Origin: Adiantum capillus-veneris
Taxonomy: Eukaryota > Streptophyta > Polypodiopsida > Polypodiales > Pteridaceae
Length of the DNA stretch: 64,000 nt
Assembly: GCA_014529385.2 (NCBI GenBank)
Contig: CM043953.1
Location: 68,630,372 to 68,694,371, forward strand
Direction of reading: 5' to 3'
In this document: positions 13,006-23,246 of the stretch, piece by piece
How positions within the stretch are numbered: position 1 is the stretch's first letter
How the letters are laid out: every line of letters starts with the position of its first letter
The notes under the pieces: model-generated
Told to the model about the DNA's origin: nothing
Database searches by the model: none
What the model saw: the letters and a program-made list of their open reading frames with translations, nothing else
Translations under genes and position numbers: made by a program

Positions 13006-14203
13006 ATACAGAACATGACATGGTTGCTACATCCACGCTCCCAACACAAACACTAGGTAAGGATTCCCTAATATGCACATTGATGGAAGCCTTGAAACCC
13101 ATTTAAACTATTTGAAATATATTGTAGGAGACAAAATTGATCGAAAAGTGGGAGATGGTAGCAATAGTGCTATGTTGGTTCATCCAGTGGCAACCACTCC
13201 AATGGATGATGGATTACAACTTGAAAAAGAAGTGCAAGATGATCAAGTTGATGCCAGTAGCTCAAGCCCAATAATGTCAAAGAAGTCCATGTTGACGATT
13301 GTGTTGGACTTGAATGGTGTTTTACTGAAACGTTGCCCCCAATCATCCAACCTTTATGAGTCTACTCAACTAGACTCTAGAGGATATATTGTTCTTAGGA
13401 CAAGATGTCTTGAGTTTCTACAGTTTTTATTGCAAAGATTCAATGTGGGAATTTGGTCAACAGCTAAACTAGCTATTGTTCTCCAAATTGTAAGGACATT
13501 GACAAATATGGCAGAGACAACATTACCGTTCTTTGCAGTGTGGGGTCAAGAATCTTGCTTTGTTCTTGAGAACCTATATCGACCGGACAATCCAAATGTG
13601 CAAGCAATGTTTAAGCCACTAGCCAAAATATCTTTTGGGTTTGAATGTGATCCTCGACGAACAAATCTTATTCATGGCTCCTCATACAAGGGTTGTGTTT
13701 CACCAGCAAACAACTGCATATTCCCAATGATATTTGATGAGAAAAAGAAGATGGACAATGTTCTCATGGGTGAGCTACTTCCATATTTATTAAAGCTTGA
13801 TGAAGCCAGGGATGTTCATGTAGCTATTGAATGCGAGCGGTATGGACAACCCCCAATTTACAATGATAGCAAGTATGATGCTGTCATTGCATATTAGAGA
13901 GAACCTAATGCAAAATGGTCAATGCAAGAAGTTGAAACCGGTAGGTTGCCAATAGATAATGCTATTGACATACAAGAGGGATCAATAAACTTTGGTAACC
14001 AACAAGAAACAGAAAGGCAGAAGATAAAAGAGATATTGTCAAAAGAATCCTCAACTATTGACACCATGAAGGGGCCTCAATTGATTTCATTAGCAAGGAA
14101 ACTAGGTTGCACAACTACACCCTTGAAGGGTGTATCTGCAAGAGCCTTTATCAAGAAGTTGTTATTTCAGCACAATTTTCTCACACTTGATAAGGGACTC
14201 TAA
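13006..14203 (+). pseudogene. C-terminal exons: FCP1-like HAD phosphatase domain
   Basis: The exon 13006-13056 (acceptor TTTTTTTTAG, donor GTAAGG) joins 13128 onward (acceptor TATTGTAG) in phase across a 71-bp intron; upstream it joins in phase to 8463 across the repeat-filled intron. The second exon encodes a haloacid-dehalogenase fold of FCP1/SCP type: VLDLNGVLLK is the first-Asp motif in the plant DLNG variant (the usual motif is DxDGT), followed by LRTRCLEFLQF and FNVGIWSTAK, the motif-II region. A TAG at 13895 interrupts the frame, which continues unchanged to 14203 with an acidic linker and a SAP-like ending (MKGPQLISLARKLGC). FCP1-type enzymes remove phosphate from the RNA polymerase II tail, but substitution of the second Asp and the broken frame argue against activity here. 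Confidence 0.65.
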
Positions 14204-15289
14204 GGTAATGCTCAATCCTAGCCATACTTTTAATTTACACTAGACTCTAATGTAAATATTATGATTGAGAGTTGATTGTGTTTATTCTTGCAGATTTCCT
14301 TTAGGAAGTATGCTAGAAGATTTGAAGCATGATCTGTAGAGACTTGTAGCAGATTGGAGAGTTTAATGTGATTGTATACATGTATTAAGAACACAATTTT
14401 ATATTCTCAAGAATATTTTGTATAAACACGTCGTTTTGCTTTGTTGGGTTTTCCAACATCACTTGTTATAGTATGTAGCTTGGGTTATTCTATAATTAGT
14501 TGTAGAAACTTTGCTCACTGTAGAAACCCAAGTACTAAATTTTAATCAAGAAGGAGGCCTAGGACATTGTGAAATCACAAATGGAGTTTGATAATTTTCA
14601 TGGTTTCTCACATAGATTTCTCTAGACTATGAAGGTCAATACTTTTAATCTAGAATGACCAAGTGGTTGATCCAACATGACCAAGTTGCCAATTTAAAAT
14701 TTATAAGTGGTTTTATTGAGAGAGGTTGCATGGTTTTCTTTTAATTTTATGCAAAATATTTCTTTAAAGGTTTAGAGGACTAAGTGATAGATAGATAATG
14801 GTGAAGTAACGTGATAATAAGTTCAACATGCAATGACCAAGCTCCCCAAGAGATTCAGTTTTTGATAAATTTAGTAAAGTATCATGTCTAAAATAGACAA
14901 GTCGTCAATATGCGTAGGTTAGATGATCCTTCTATCCATTCTAGGCTAGATGAATAAAAAAAGTGGTCAATTCTAGGTCAAGTGATGGTCATATGTGAAT
15001 GTGCTCTTTTCTAGGAAATACATTCATAACCATGTTCTTTAATAGGCACATGTGTTGTTTAGATTGACCACCTATCCCTTCTAGGCCAAGTGATGGTCGT
15101 ATGTTGTTACATGTGTATATCTACACATAGATTTGCCACATGATCTCCAAGTTCATTTTTTCTATATTTTCTACTTTTCTTTCCCAAAACAGACATCCTT
15201 GTAGATTCTTTCATATTCATGTCTTTTGTGTATCTTAGTCATTTGTCCCTTCAACACTAGGTGTCATTAAATATCTAATATCTAACCAA
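14204..15289. repeat. Downstream flank with degenerate palindromic-repeat units
   Basis: Positions 14204-14620 look like 3' untranslated and flanking sequence without a gene. From about 14640 to 15240 there are degenerate units of the palindromic family, first in plus orientation (TCTAGAATGACCAAGTGG) and then, from about 14930, in reverse (GTGGTCAATTCTAGG, GATTGACCACCTATCCCTT). The array ends where the truncated gypsy-1 integrase begins near 15290. Confidence 0.65.
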
Positions 15290-15590
15290 CAAACCTACTA
15301 CAAATATGGTCAAAAATAAACTTTGATACCTCTTCAGCTGTGATTCGGGTTGTGCTTGTTGCTTCCGCCCATCGTGTCATGTAGTCAACACCCATGATGA
15401 TAAAAACCTTCCCTGTAGAAGTACGAGGTAGGGGACCTATTGCATCCACACCCCACTTTTCAAAAGGTCCATAAGATATTATTGGGACTCGAGGCTCATA
15501 TGTTAGTCATCTATCCCCAACAATTTGGCATGGCTTACATGCCTTACACCAATATTGGACATCACGATGTAAGCTCGGCCAAATAAACCC
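15290..15590 (-). pseudogene. gypsy-1 integrase, truncated
   Basis: In reverse, this stretch encodes the end of the HHCC zinc domain (HRDVQYWC, CKPC) and the start of the catalytic core (KWGVDAIGPLP, with the first Asp, then VDYMTRWAEA). It stops shortly after EEVSKFIFDHIC, before the second catalytic Asp, where palindromic-repeat sequence takes over. It is out of frame with the pol frame at 15590-17677 because a 17-bp stretch at about 15588-15622 (CCTACTTGTAAAATCTT followed by CCTACTTGTAATAT) is tandemly duplicated. One in-frame TGA is present. The 3' LTR is missing, so the element was cut here by deletion or rearrangement. Confidence 0.8.
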
Positions 15591-17686
15591 TACTTGTAAA
15601 ATCTTCCTACTTGTAATATATCTTGAGAAAAGTGACCACCACAGACATCATCATGACATGAAAGAAGAATTTTCTCTATCTCTTGCACACCTGGTACTCT
15701 CCTCAAGACCAAATTTTTCCCTTTGTGATATAAATCATCCCCAATCAGCTGGTAAGGTGTGGCCTTCTTAACTAGTCTATGTCTTTGCACCTTGTCTAAG
15801 TGTTTGGGACACTCACCTGCTTGTAGAAAGAAGATAATGGCTTGTTGGCGTTGATAAGATGCGTCAAAGCATAAAGTATGGGCATTATCAATATCCTTCA
15901 CTTTGAACTGTTTTGAGCCTTCCTCTCTTTGTAGTCGTGATCCTTCTCTTTCTCTCACTTTGTAGGTGAGAATGTCTGCAAGTCCTGCTCTTGTGCTATC
16001 TTCTACAAGGAAAGTGTATTCAAATTCTTGGAGTTCAAGCACCCACTTTGCTATTCTAGATGAGAGGCTCATGTGTTGTACTACATATGGTAGATTGTGC
16101 TCTAAGGTGAGAAAAACAAATGGCATAGGGAGACGATACGATCGAAACTTCCTTACTGCAAACAAGATTGCAAAGACCACTTTCTCCATTTCAGTGTATC
16201 CCTTCTTGGCCGGAGTCATCACCTTGCTTGCAAAATAGATCGGCCTCATGTATGATGTTTTAGGATCTTTTTGCATCAAAACAACACCAATTGCTTCGAA
16301 ACCTACACTTGGAGTGACATAGTAGGTCTCCTTTGGATCTGGTGGAATTAGGATTGGGAGAGAGCTAAGAATGCCCTTCACTTCCTCAAAACATTTTGCA
16401 TGTTCCCTCCCCCATTCAAATGTAGATTGGCTTGCCAACCTATGCAAAGAGGCGATGGATTCTGCTAGGACATGGATGAAGCGAGACATGTACCTCACTT
16501 TGTGGTTGAAGGTCATTAGTTCCTTAGTTGTTGTTGGTGGAGATAATGACAAAAGGGCCTCTACTTTAGAGGGATCCACTTGAATTCCTTGTGAAGAAAT
16601 CACATGGCCTAGAAAAACCACCTGAGATTCACTGATATGACACTTCTCTGGGTTGAGTTGTCCCCCAAATTGATGGAGCCTCTTAAGCCCCTCTTCAACC
16701 TTTTGGCAGTGAAGTGATCTACAACTATAAATACAGAAATCATCCATAAAGACTCTTATAGATTTTCCAAAGAATGGCTGAAATACAAATATTGTGAATC
16801 TCATGAAGGTGCTAGGAGCATTGGTGAGCCCAAAAGGCATTACTCTGAATGCAAAACATCCTGAAGGTGTGATGAAGGTGGTTTTTGGTTGGTCCTCTTC
16901 TGCTATTCTAATTTGAAAATATCCTGAATACCCATCACACACAGTGTAGCATTCGTGACCTGCTACTTCATTCAAAATTTCATCTTGGAAAGGGAGAGGG
17001 AAGTGGTCCCTCTTTGTCGCAGCGTTGAGGGGTTTGTAATCCACGCGGACCCTCCACTTACCATTCTTCTTGGGAGTGACTACAATAGGTGATACCCATT
17101 TGGAGTTGGATACTGGATAGATGAAGCCAGCCTTCAAGAGTCGATTCACTTCTTGTAGGAGAGCCTTTTGTTGCACAGATCCTAGTCGCCTTAACTTTTG
17201 AGCCACGGGTTTGGTCCCTGGTTTCAATTCAATTCGATGCTCTATTACATCTACACCTCTTATTTGTGAGTAGTCAGTGATAAACAAATTTGGATACCTC
17301 CTTAACATATTGATGTAGGACCTCTTATCCTCACAAGTAAGATCTTTTGCAAGCATCTTCTCAAATCCTTCTTCAAGGAGGTGGCATCTTTCATCCCCTC
17401 GTGTGTGATTCTCTGTTGGCTTTTCTTCTACAGAAACATCTTGGGTGTTGGCGTTGAATACAATTCCCATTACCTCTAAAGAAGACTCCTCTTCACTGGT
17501 TGATGCACTGGTTGATGCTTCCTCATCACTTGAGTAAGGACTCTCCTCCTCTCTCTCTTCATCTGCCGTGGTTTCATAGTTGATATCTAGTTGCTTTCCT
17601 TCTCGCCAATCATACACCACCGGTTGACCCTTCTTAAGAATCAAACGACCACTTCCCCATTTTTGATCTGCATTCACAACAATGAT
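15590..17686 (-). pseudogene. gypsy-1 pol: reverse transcriptase and RNase H
   Basis: This 695-residue frame of a Ty3/gypsy polyprotein includes an acidic linker, the RT fingers (SPIVVTPKKNGKWRV, VDYKPLNAATKRD), the first catalytic Asp in VCDGYSGYFQI, MPFGLTNAP and the FMDDF box, then the gypsy RNase H (YYVTPSVGFEAIG, then EKVVFAILFAVRKFRSY). The second, archaeal-type RNase H of Tat-like elements is reduced to a stub (CFDASYQRQQ) before the integrase zinc region (CHDDVCGGHF). It is in the same frame as the protease part upstream; only the TGA at 17687-17689 separates them. Since the family motif ILGRPW is expected there, TGG-to-TGA is the simplest explanation. RT motifs look intact, but the element cannot integrate because the integrase is truncated. 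Confidence 0.88.
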
Positions 17687-18529
17687 TCAAGGCCTCCCTA
17701 GGATGATGGGATAGCCCTCCCCCTTAGCTGGCATGACATACATATCCACTCTTGCATCTATGTTACATACAGAGACTTTTACATTTTCAATGATCCCCAA
17801 ACACTTCACACTTGAGTTGTTGGCTAGCCTAGCTTGACAATTAGAGGACTTTGTAATTTCAAGCCCTAACCCGTTCATTGATTTTTCCGTGATCACACAC
17901 ATTTGAGATACACCATCAACATATACATTAGACACCTTTTTACCCCTTATGTAAGCATCCACAATGGGTTCCACATCTTTTTGTAGCTTTGAGGCCACAA
18001 CCTTAATGGAAAGATTTTCTTTCTTTTTTGGAATTCTTGTACTTACCAACTTTGGCCATTGCCTTCTTACTTTGGCTGATAGGTGTAGAAGTTGAGGCCA
18101 TGAAATGTTTCGCTTTTGGGTTTGTAAATGCTCCAGGATGTTGTAGGGCTCTAGCTCCTTTCCCAATGGGAAGTCGTTGATACCAATTTCCCTTCGCCTT
18201 GATCTTTTCTTCCTGCTACTTTCAGCTTCTTCCATCTTTGACTTCTTCTTCTTGTCCCTTCTGGCTGAATTTGTTCCTTCACTTCTCATGTCTTCATCCT
18301 TATCATGTGCTCTTGTGCGTTTTTCTGCCAGCGTAACATCAAAATTTAGAGTATTCTCATCTATTACCTCTTCTAGCTTGATGATGTTGACTTCTCTTTC
18401 TTCCTCCTCATGTGGGATGGGAGGTATATTTGCTGGTGGTGGTGGTCGACGAAGGATTTGTGGGCCTTGAGCTAGTTCTTGCTGCACAGTGAGAGGAGGC
18501 GGTCTCGGGGGATATATGTCTCCCGGAAG
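17687..18529 (-). pseudogene. gypsy-1 gag-pol linker and protease region
   Basis: A proline-rich then highly charged linker (runs of Lys/Arg/Glu) is followed by a protease-like domain ending in GYPIILGRP and the premature TGA. The position where DTG/DSG would be expected reads VYVDGVSQMC, so the active-site triplet is atypical. The open frame nominally extends to 18541, but the bases above 18529 belong to the hAT terminal repeat, so the apparent start is an artefact. Removing the hAT and one copy of the 8-bp duplication joins this frame directly to the gag frame at 26831-27640 (CGA CTT CCG GGA), showing gag and pol were once one continuous frame. Confidence 0.8.
18522..18529. repeat. hAT target-site duplication, left copy
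   Basis: CCCGGAAG, identical to 26823-26830. Eight base pairs is the size made by hAT transposases. Confidence 0.95.
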
Positions 18530-18633
18530 CAGGGATTTCAAAATGACGTGATCACACTATAATTTCAGGTTAATAACAAATATTATGTTAATTGACATTC
18601 ATCTTTTTTGACCTGCAAGGAGACTTGGAGACC

Positions 18634-18712
18634 GGCTAAAGGCCCACCGGGCTAAGTAGTTAACCCGCCAGGCCCACCGGGTAAAGCCACTTCCCCGCCG
18701 GGCCCACCGTGG
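18634..18712. repeat. GC-rich subterminal repeats, hAT left end
   Basis: Three or four variants of a GCCCACCGGGC / CCCGCCGGGCCCACCG motif lie between the terminal repeat and the TATA box. A related cluster lies at the other end (26583-26700). Subterminal repeats bound by transposase are typical of hAT and CACTA elements; binding here is inference. Confidence 0.7.
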
Positions 18713-18714
18713 CT

Positions 18715-18722
18715 ATATAAAG
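18715..18722 (+). promoter_or_regulatory. TATA box of hAT plus-strand unit
   Basis: TATATAAA follows the GC-rich patch and lies about 30 bp ahead of a plausible leader that reaches a GTAATT donor at 18822. It faces into the element, towards the kinase-like and RING genes. A matching inward TATA box is present at the other end. Confidence 0.65.
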
Positions 18723-18821
18723 ACGACGCCGGTGCTTGTCTTTTTCACAAGAGAGGTACATTGAAAAGTCTTCTTCACCAAACTTTCTGGCAGCTTTCCA
18801 CATTCTCAAATCAGTGTAGCG

Positions 18822-20113
18822 GTAATTTTTTAATCCCTTCCTTATTTTATTGATGTTTTTTTGAGTTTTTTGCGTTAAAACTCAAAGGTATAAAATTTCT
18901 TTTATCAAATCATCGTACGTGGATGCACTGGCACATGGTTGCAATTACGGCTAGGTGTGTCATTGCAAAAGCGTACGATGATTATGTTTTATATTGCTCC
19001 TAGTTATTCATGATTCGGCACATGGTTGCAATTGCAACTAGGTGTGTTGCTGCTAGATTGACGGTAGCATCTGTTTGAAAGAAGTCACCGTGCGTGGATG
19101 CACTGGCACATGGTTGCAATTGCGGCTAGGTGTGTCATTGCAAAAGCGGGTGACTATGTTTTATGTTACTCCTAGTCATTCATGCTTCGGCACATGGTTG
19201 CAAATGCGACTAGGTGTGTTGCTGCTAGAATGACAGGAGCATCTGTTAGAAAGAACTCACTGTGCGTGGATGCACTGGCACATGGTTGCAATTGCGGCTA
19301 GGTGTGTCATTGCAAAAACAAAAGATGACTATGTTTTATGTTGCTTCCCGTCATTCATGCTTCGGCACATGGTTGCAATTGCCACTAGGTGTGTTGCTAC
19401 TAGAATGACGGTAGCATCTAATGCATGAATGTGTGCTCAAATAATTTCATAATGTTTCATATGCTTGAATCTTGAAAGAAGACATCGTGCGTGGATGCAC
19501 TGGCACATGGTTGCAATTGCGACTAGGTGTGTCATTGCAAAAGCATAGGATGACTATGTTTTATGTTGCTCCTAGTCATTCTTGCTTCGGCACATGGTTG
19601 CAATTGCGACTAGGTGTGTTGCTGCTAGATTGACGGTAGCTTCTGTTTGAAAGAAGTCACCATGCGTGGATGCACTGGCACATGGTTGCAATTGCGACTA
19701 GGTGTGTCATTGCAAAAGCGTAGGGTGACTATGTTTTATGTTGCTCCCAGTCATTCATGCTTCGGCACATGGTTGCAATTGCGACTAGGTGTGTTGCTGC
19801 TAGAATGACAGGAGCATCTGTTTGAAAGAACTCACCGTGCGTGGATGCACTGGCACATGGTTGCAATTGCGACTAGGTGTGTCATTGCAAAAGTGTAGGG
19901 TGACTATGTTTTATGTTGCTCCCAGTCATTCATGCTTCGGCACATGGTTGCAATTGCGACTAGGTGTGTTGCTGCTAGAATGACAGGAGCATCTGTTTGT
20001 AAGTTGTTGTACGGTGAGGCATACTGCACTTTTTTTTTCACGTAGAAAAGATCCAAATGGAGTGGCACATAGTTATATTTCACAATGTGTTGTTTGCAAT
20101 AATACCATTACAG
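18822..20113 (+). other. Predicted leader intron of kinase-like gene
   Basis: A donor-like GCG|GTAATTTTT at 18822 and an acceptor ATACCATTACAG ending at 20113 bracket the tandem array. The acceptor lies five bases before ATG 20119. Without splicing, the leader would be about 1.4 kb with many upstream ATGs, so an intron is the simpler reading. Confidence 0.5.
18900..20000 (+). repeat. Tandem array, about 175-bp unit, six copies
   Basis: Six units begin with GTGGATGCACTGGCACATGG near 18918, 19092, 19264, 19490, 19663 and 19840; spacings are about 172-177 bp with one of 226. Each unit holds two copies of a sub-repeat, CACATGGTTGCAATTGCG plus ACTAGGTGTGT, one followed by CATTGCAAAAGCG and the other by TGCTGCTAGA. 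The array lies wholly within the predicted leader intron of the kinase-like gene. Confidence 0.92.
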
Positions 20114-20118
20114 GAAAA

Positions 20119-21597
20119 ATGGATCCTTCTGCTACTTCAGTGATAGAGTTCAAAAAGAAAATTAGACAATTGTTGATTACAATCGTCAGTGCACTAGATC
20201 CCGACGATATAGCGCAGATTGTTGCAGATGAGTCTAGATTGCAATCATTATACAATGAGATTGCCCGCAAAATTTTGTTGTTATATCCAGACAAAACAAC
20301 CGAATCAATAATCTCATTACTGAGCAGTTGGGTAGGCAATTTGCCCAAGGTGGCCTCTGATTTGAAAGAGGAATGCCCTCAAGAAGTAGACAAGGGTAAG
20401 CTAGAGCATTGGAACGCGAGATGGAGAGCTGAAAAGGAGAGGTCAAGGCGAGCATTACACATAGACAAACAGTTTAGCCTAAGCAAGAAAATGCGAATGG
20501 CTATCACGAGAGTTATGGGGAGCAGCCAAGTTGGAGAACCGTTTATTGAGGAGACTGCCGTTGAGGGAACATCGGGTGCTATTGCTTCTGCCAGTCACCT
20601 GGAGAGCAGTATATACAATTCTGAATGTAGTATGACTTTGGGCATTCCAAATAAGTCCATTAATAAGATCAAGAAACTTGGGTCAAGGGCTTATGGCACA
20701 GGGTGGCAAGTTCCAATCAAAGGGATCAGTTTCCTTCCTGCAACGAATACTTATTGTGCCAAGGAGTTCAAAGGACAGGCCAAGCATCAGTGGAAAAGCT
20801 TTGTATCAAAAAGTGGAGTAGATCTCAACCATAGAGTGATTGTGAGGAGTATTGCCCACTCTGTAACGTTGCCATGGTTTCTGATATTCCCCTACTTCAA
20901 TGGGGGGACTTTAGGTGATCTTATGGAGACAGTGCCCCTTCCACATGGCTCTTTCACGACGCTTGTAGCTCATCAAGAGGGGAAAGGAAAGATCCCTGAA
21001 GACTTTAAATGGGAGCAGCCCTCTGAAGAGAAGAAAAAACGTATCAAGAGCCTGTGCAATCATGCTCCCTCGTTGATCCATGCCTTGGTGAAGGCATTGC
21101 GATTCGCACATGACGAGGGAGTGATCCACAATGATCTCCATCCATGGAACATCATGTTGGACTTTACCAAGGATCTCACTCCCCGTATTGGAATAATTGA
21201 TTGGGGATTGGCTCTGCGTGTTGGCTTAGAGACACAAAAGACCAACAATACCGATGAAAACTGGCAAAAGCTTCATCCTTGGTGAGCTCCTGAGTTACTA
21301 GATGGCAAGAATTTATGCCCATGGACCAAGGCCACAGATGTGTACGCCATAGGATGGGTAATATGGCAATTTTGTAAGTTTTGTGGAGAGTTCTCTGACT
21401 ACTACACCACATATTGGTTCAAACATAAGGTTTTAGGGTACAAGCCATATCTAGGATTGTTGTGGAAGGTTGGGTGAGGAAGAAATCCACAGACAGAAAG
21501 ACCTTGGCACTTTTGGACGAAGAATTAGAAAGATTTGAAGCCCAGCCAGAACGATGCTTACGCCCTCCCTCTGAAATGAGTGTAGCCTTTTTTTGAT
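20119..21597 (+). pseudogene. Protein-kinase-like gene carried by hAT
   Basis: From ATG 20119 the frame has an N-terminal region of about 180 residues without recognised domain, then a kinase fold: LGSRAYGTGW (glycine loop region), CAKEFKG (candidate ATP-binding Lys), FPYFNGGTLGDLM (hinge), the catalytic loop HNDLHPWNIML (HRD as HND, catalytic Asp kept) and IDWGLA (DFG as DWG, metal-binding Asp kept). A TGA at 21283-21285 falls just before APELL, and DVYAIGWVIWQF (subdomain IX) follows in the same frame. A frame change near 21435 then restores a sensible C-terminus, ISRIVVEGWVRKK to a stop at about 21597. It was thus a full kinase-like protein of roughly 490 residues, now broken. An alternative start at 20014 would lie inside the predicted intron. 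Substrate unknown. Confidence 0.72.
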
Positions 21598-22002
21598 GGA
21601 TATATGATGTACTTTATTAAGCAGGGTTTTTTTAGACTTGTGACTTATAAAAGCACTTTTAAAAATTGGGTTTTATGCGCAATGGATGATGTATGAGTAA
21701 TAAAAACACTTTGTTATATCTCAATAGACAACAAATTTTCTATGAGTTTTGTTTTTTCTCTTAATTTTCAAGCAATAAGCCACGTGGAGTCACTGATTGT
21801 CATTCATTGATTTAAAAATTGGTGGTTACTCTTATATCAATTGATTGTCGTAAGATGGTGGTTATTCTAATATCAATTGATTGACGTAAAATGGTGGTTA
21901 AAATTATAGCAATTGATTGTCATAAAATGGTGGTTACTCTTATAGCAATTGATTATCATTAAGTTTGTATGCCGTAACTGAAGTATAGTGTTTAATCAGG
22001 AT
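21598..22002 (+). repeat. Spacer with 37-bp tandem repeats ahead of RING gene
   Basis: Positions 21598-21815 hold no gene. From about 21820 to 21960 four units of about 37 bp contain GGTGGTTACTCTTATA and CAATTGATTGTCATAA. They are followed closely by the acceptor-like TTTAATCAG at 21998 and the RING gene start, repeating the pattern of array then acceptor then ATG seen for the other two genes of this element. Confidence 0.75.
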
Positions 22003-22959
22003 ATGGATAATGATAATCAAAGGGCTAAGCGCGCTTTTGAGCGTCTCAGATCCATGTGTCAAGGCGGTGGAGTGAACGACACCGCTCGAATTGCTGCTCG
22101 TTGCTCTCAATGGGCCAACCCGGTGGGTACACAATGGAAAGAGGTGAACACTAGGATTGACCGAGAAATGGTGAAATCCATATGGCCAGGCGTTGCAGAT
22201 GACAACATCAAGAAAGGCCGACTCAAGCTATCACAATGCATTAATGCAGACATACGAGACAATGGAGAGAACATATATCTCGATGTTATGGGTCATCCTA
22301 TGCATCATATGGATTGTCCATTGTGGTTTGCCAAGATGTTATACATGCATTATGTCTTGGGTGAAGCAGTGGACTTTAGCTCAAGGACACCTCACATGAC
22401 GGTTGAGGACATTCGCAGTACTGCAATCACCGTCACACGGCAAGAGATGTCATTGGCACTAGAAGGTGCATCAATGGAAGTGCATCAAGTTAAGGAGGAG
22501 CTTCAAACTCAACTCTGGCAAGCATCACAAGCTACACAAGGCTCTCATGTAGAAGAAACCCTAAATAGAGACTTGCAAAGGGAGGTGAAGGTGCTATCTC
22601 GCCACGTAAAAGAGTTAGAGGCGAATATAAAAAAACAAAATGCTGCCACATTGATTGAGCACCCAACATCTATTGAGGCCCCTCCAGCTTCTGGTGAGCA
22701 CGGTGGTCCTTGCCCCATATGTAGATCGTTCTTTCATGAGTGGTGTGGTCACTTCAGCTTGCCATGCGGACATATGTATCATATATCATGCTTGATGCAA
22801 AGCATGATGAATAACTTTCATTGTGCTATATGTGAGTTTGAGATATCCAAAAAGCTATATGCAATGTTTAAAATGTCCGAAGACTATAATAAGCTTAAAT
22901 GTCAGCGTGAACAGGAGAATGAAGATATTCTCACAAATATTTCACTATCACTTGGATAG
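22003..22959 (+). CDS. RING-finger protein carried by hAT
   Basis: This single uninterrupted frame of 318 residues starts at ATG 22003, preferred because an acceptor-like CAG ends three bases earlier; the frame itself opens a few codons before. Residues about 150-220 are a Gln/Glu-rich likely coiled coil. The C-terminal third holds a RING-type zinc finger: CPIC, then CGHMYHISC, then CAIC, with spacing resembling RING-H2/C3HC4 fingers. Such proteins are usually E3 ubiquitin ligases; the substrate cannot be read from sequence. The N-terminal 140 residues are unrecognised. Unlike the kinase and transposase genes of the same element, it has no stop or shift. It could be a separate gene or an alternative 3' exon of the kinase transcription unit. 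Confidence 0.7.
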   Translation: MDNDNQRAKRAFERLRSMCQGGGVNDTARIAARCSQWANPVGTQWKEVNTRIDREMVKSIWPGVADDNIKKGRLKLSQCINADIRDNGENIYLDVMGHPMHHMDCPLWFAKMLYMHYVLGEAVDFSSRTPHMTVEDIRSTAITVTRQEMSLALEGASMEVHQVKEELQTQLWQASQATQGSHVEETLNRDLQREVKVLSRHVKELEANIKKQNAATLIEHPTSIEAPPASGEHGGPCPICRSFFHEWCGHFSLPCGHMYHISCLMQSMMNNFHCAICEFEISKKLYAMFKMSEDYNKLKCQREQENEDILTNISLSLG

Positions 22960-23246
22960 TTTTTGTAACATTTGATAACATTGACTCGTTGTCTTGCGAG
23001 AATTTATTAGTGAATTGTGAATTGTCTTCTCTTCAGCTTCAATTATGATATGTGATAATGCAACGATTTGTTAGGGCTTTGTATATTATGAAGCTTTAAT
23101 AGTGATTTGTGGCCTTGTAAAGTTTTTTAAGGGCTTCGTTTATTATTAAGCAAATGTCTAAACCTTAAACTAAATATAAAAAAAAGCTTATAAGATAAAC
23201 ATTTTCTGAACTTAAGCAGAAGTCACTCAATGGATTCGATAATCTA
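22960..23246. other. Convergent 3' ends, no gene
   Basis: AT-rich spacer between the RING gene (+) and the transposase (-), which converge here. It probably holds both 3' untranslated regions. No repeat or open frame of note. Confidence 0.5.

Noticed and set aside
18530-18541. Start codon of the gypsy-1 pol frame at 18541
   Set aside because: The codons above 18529 belong to the hAT terminal repeat; the true frame continues from gag on the far side of the hAT.
18900-20000. CRISPR-like regular repeats
   Set aside because: Units are about 175 bp with no unique spacers, in a plant transposon; this is a tandem satellite-like array.
20014-20118. Upstream start of the kinase-like gene at 20014
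   Set aside because: It lies upstream of a good splice acceptor (TTACAG at 20113) within the predicted leader intron; ATG 20119 is the better start.
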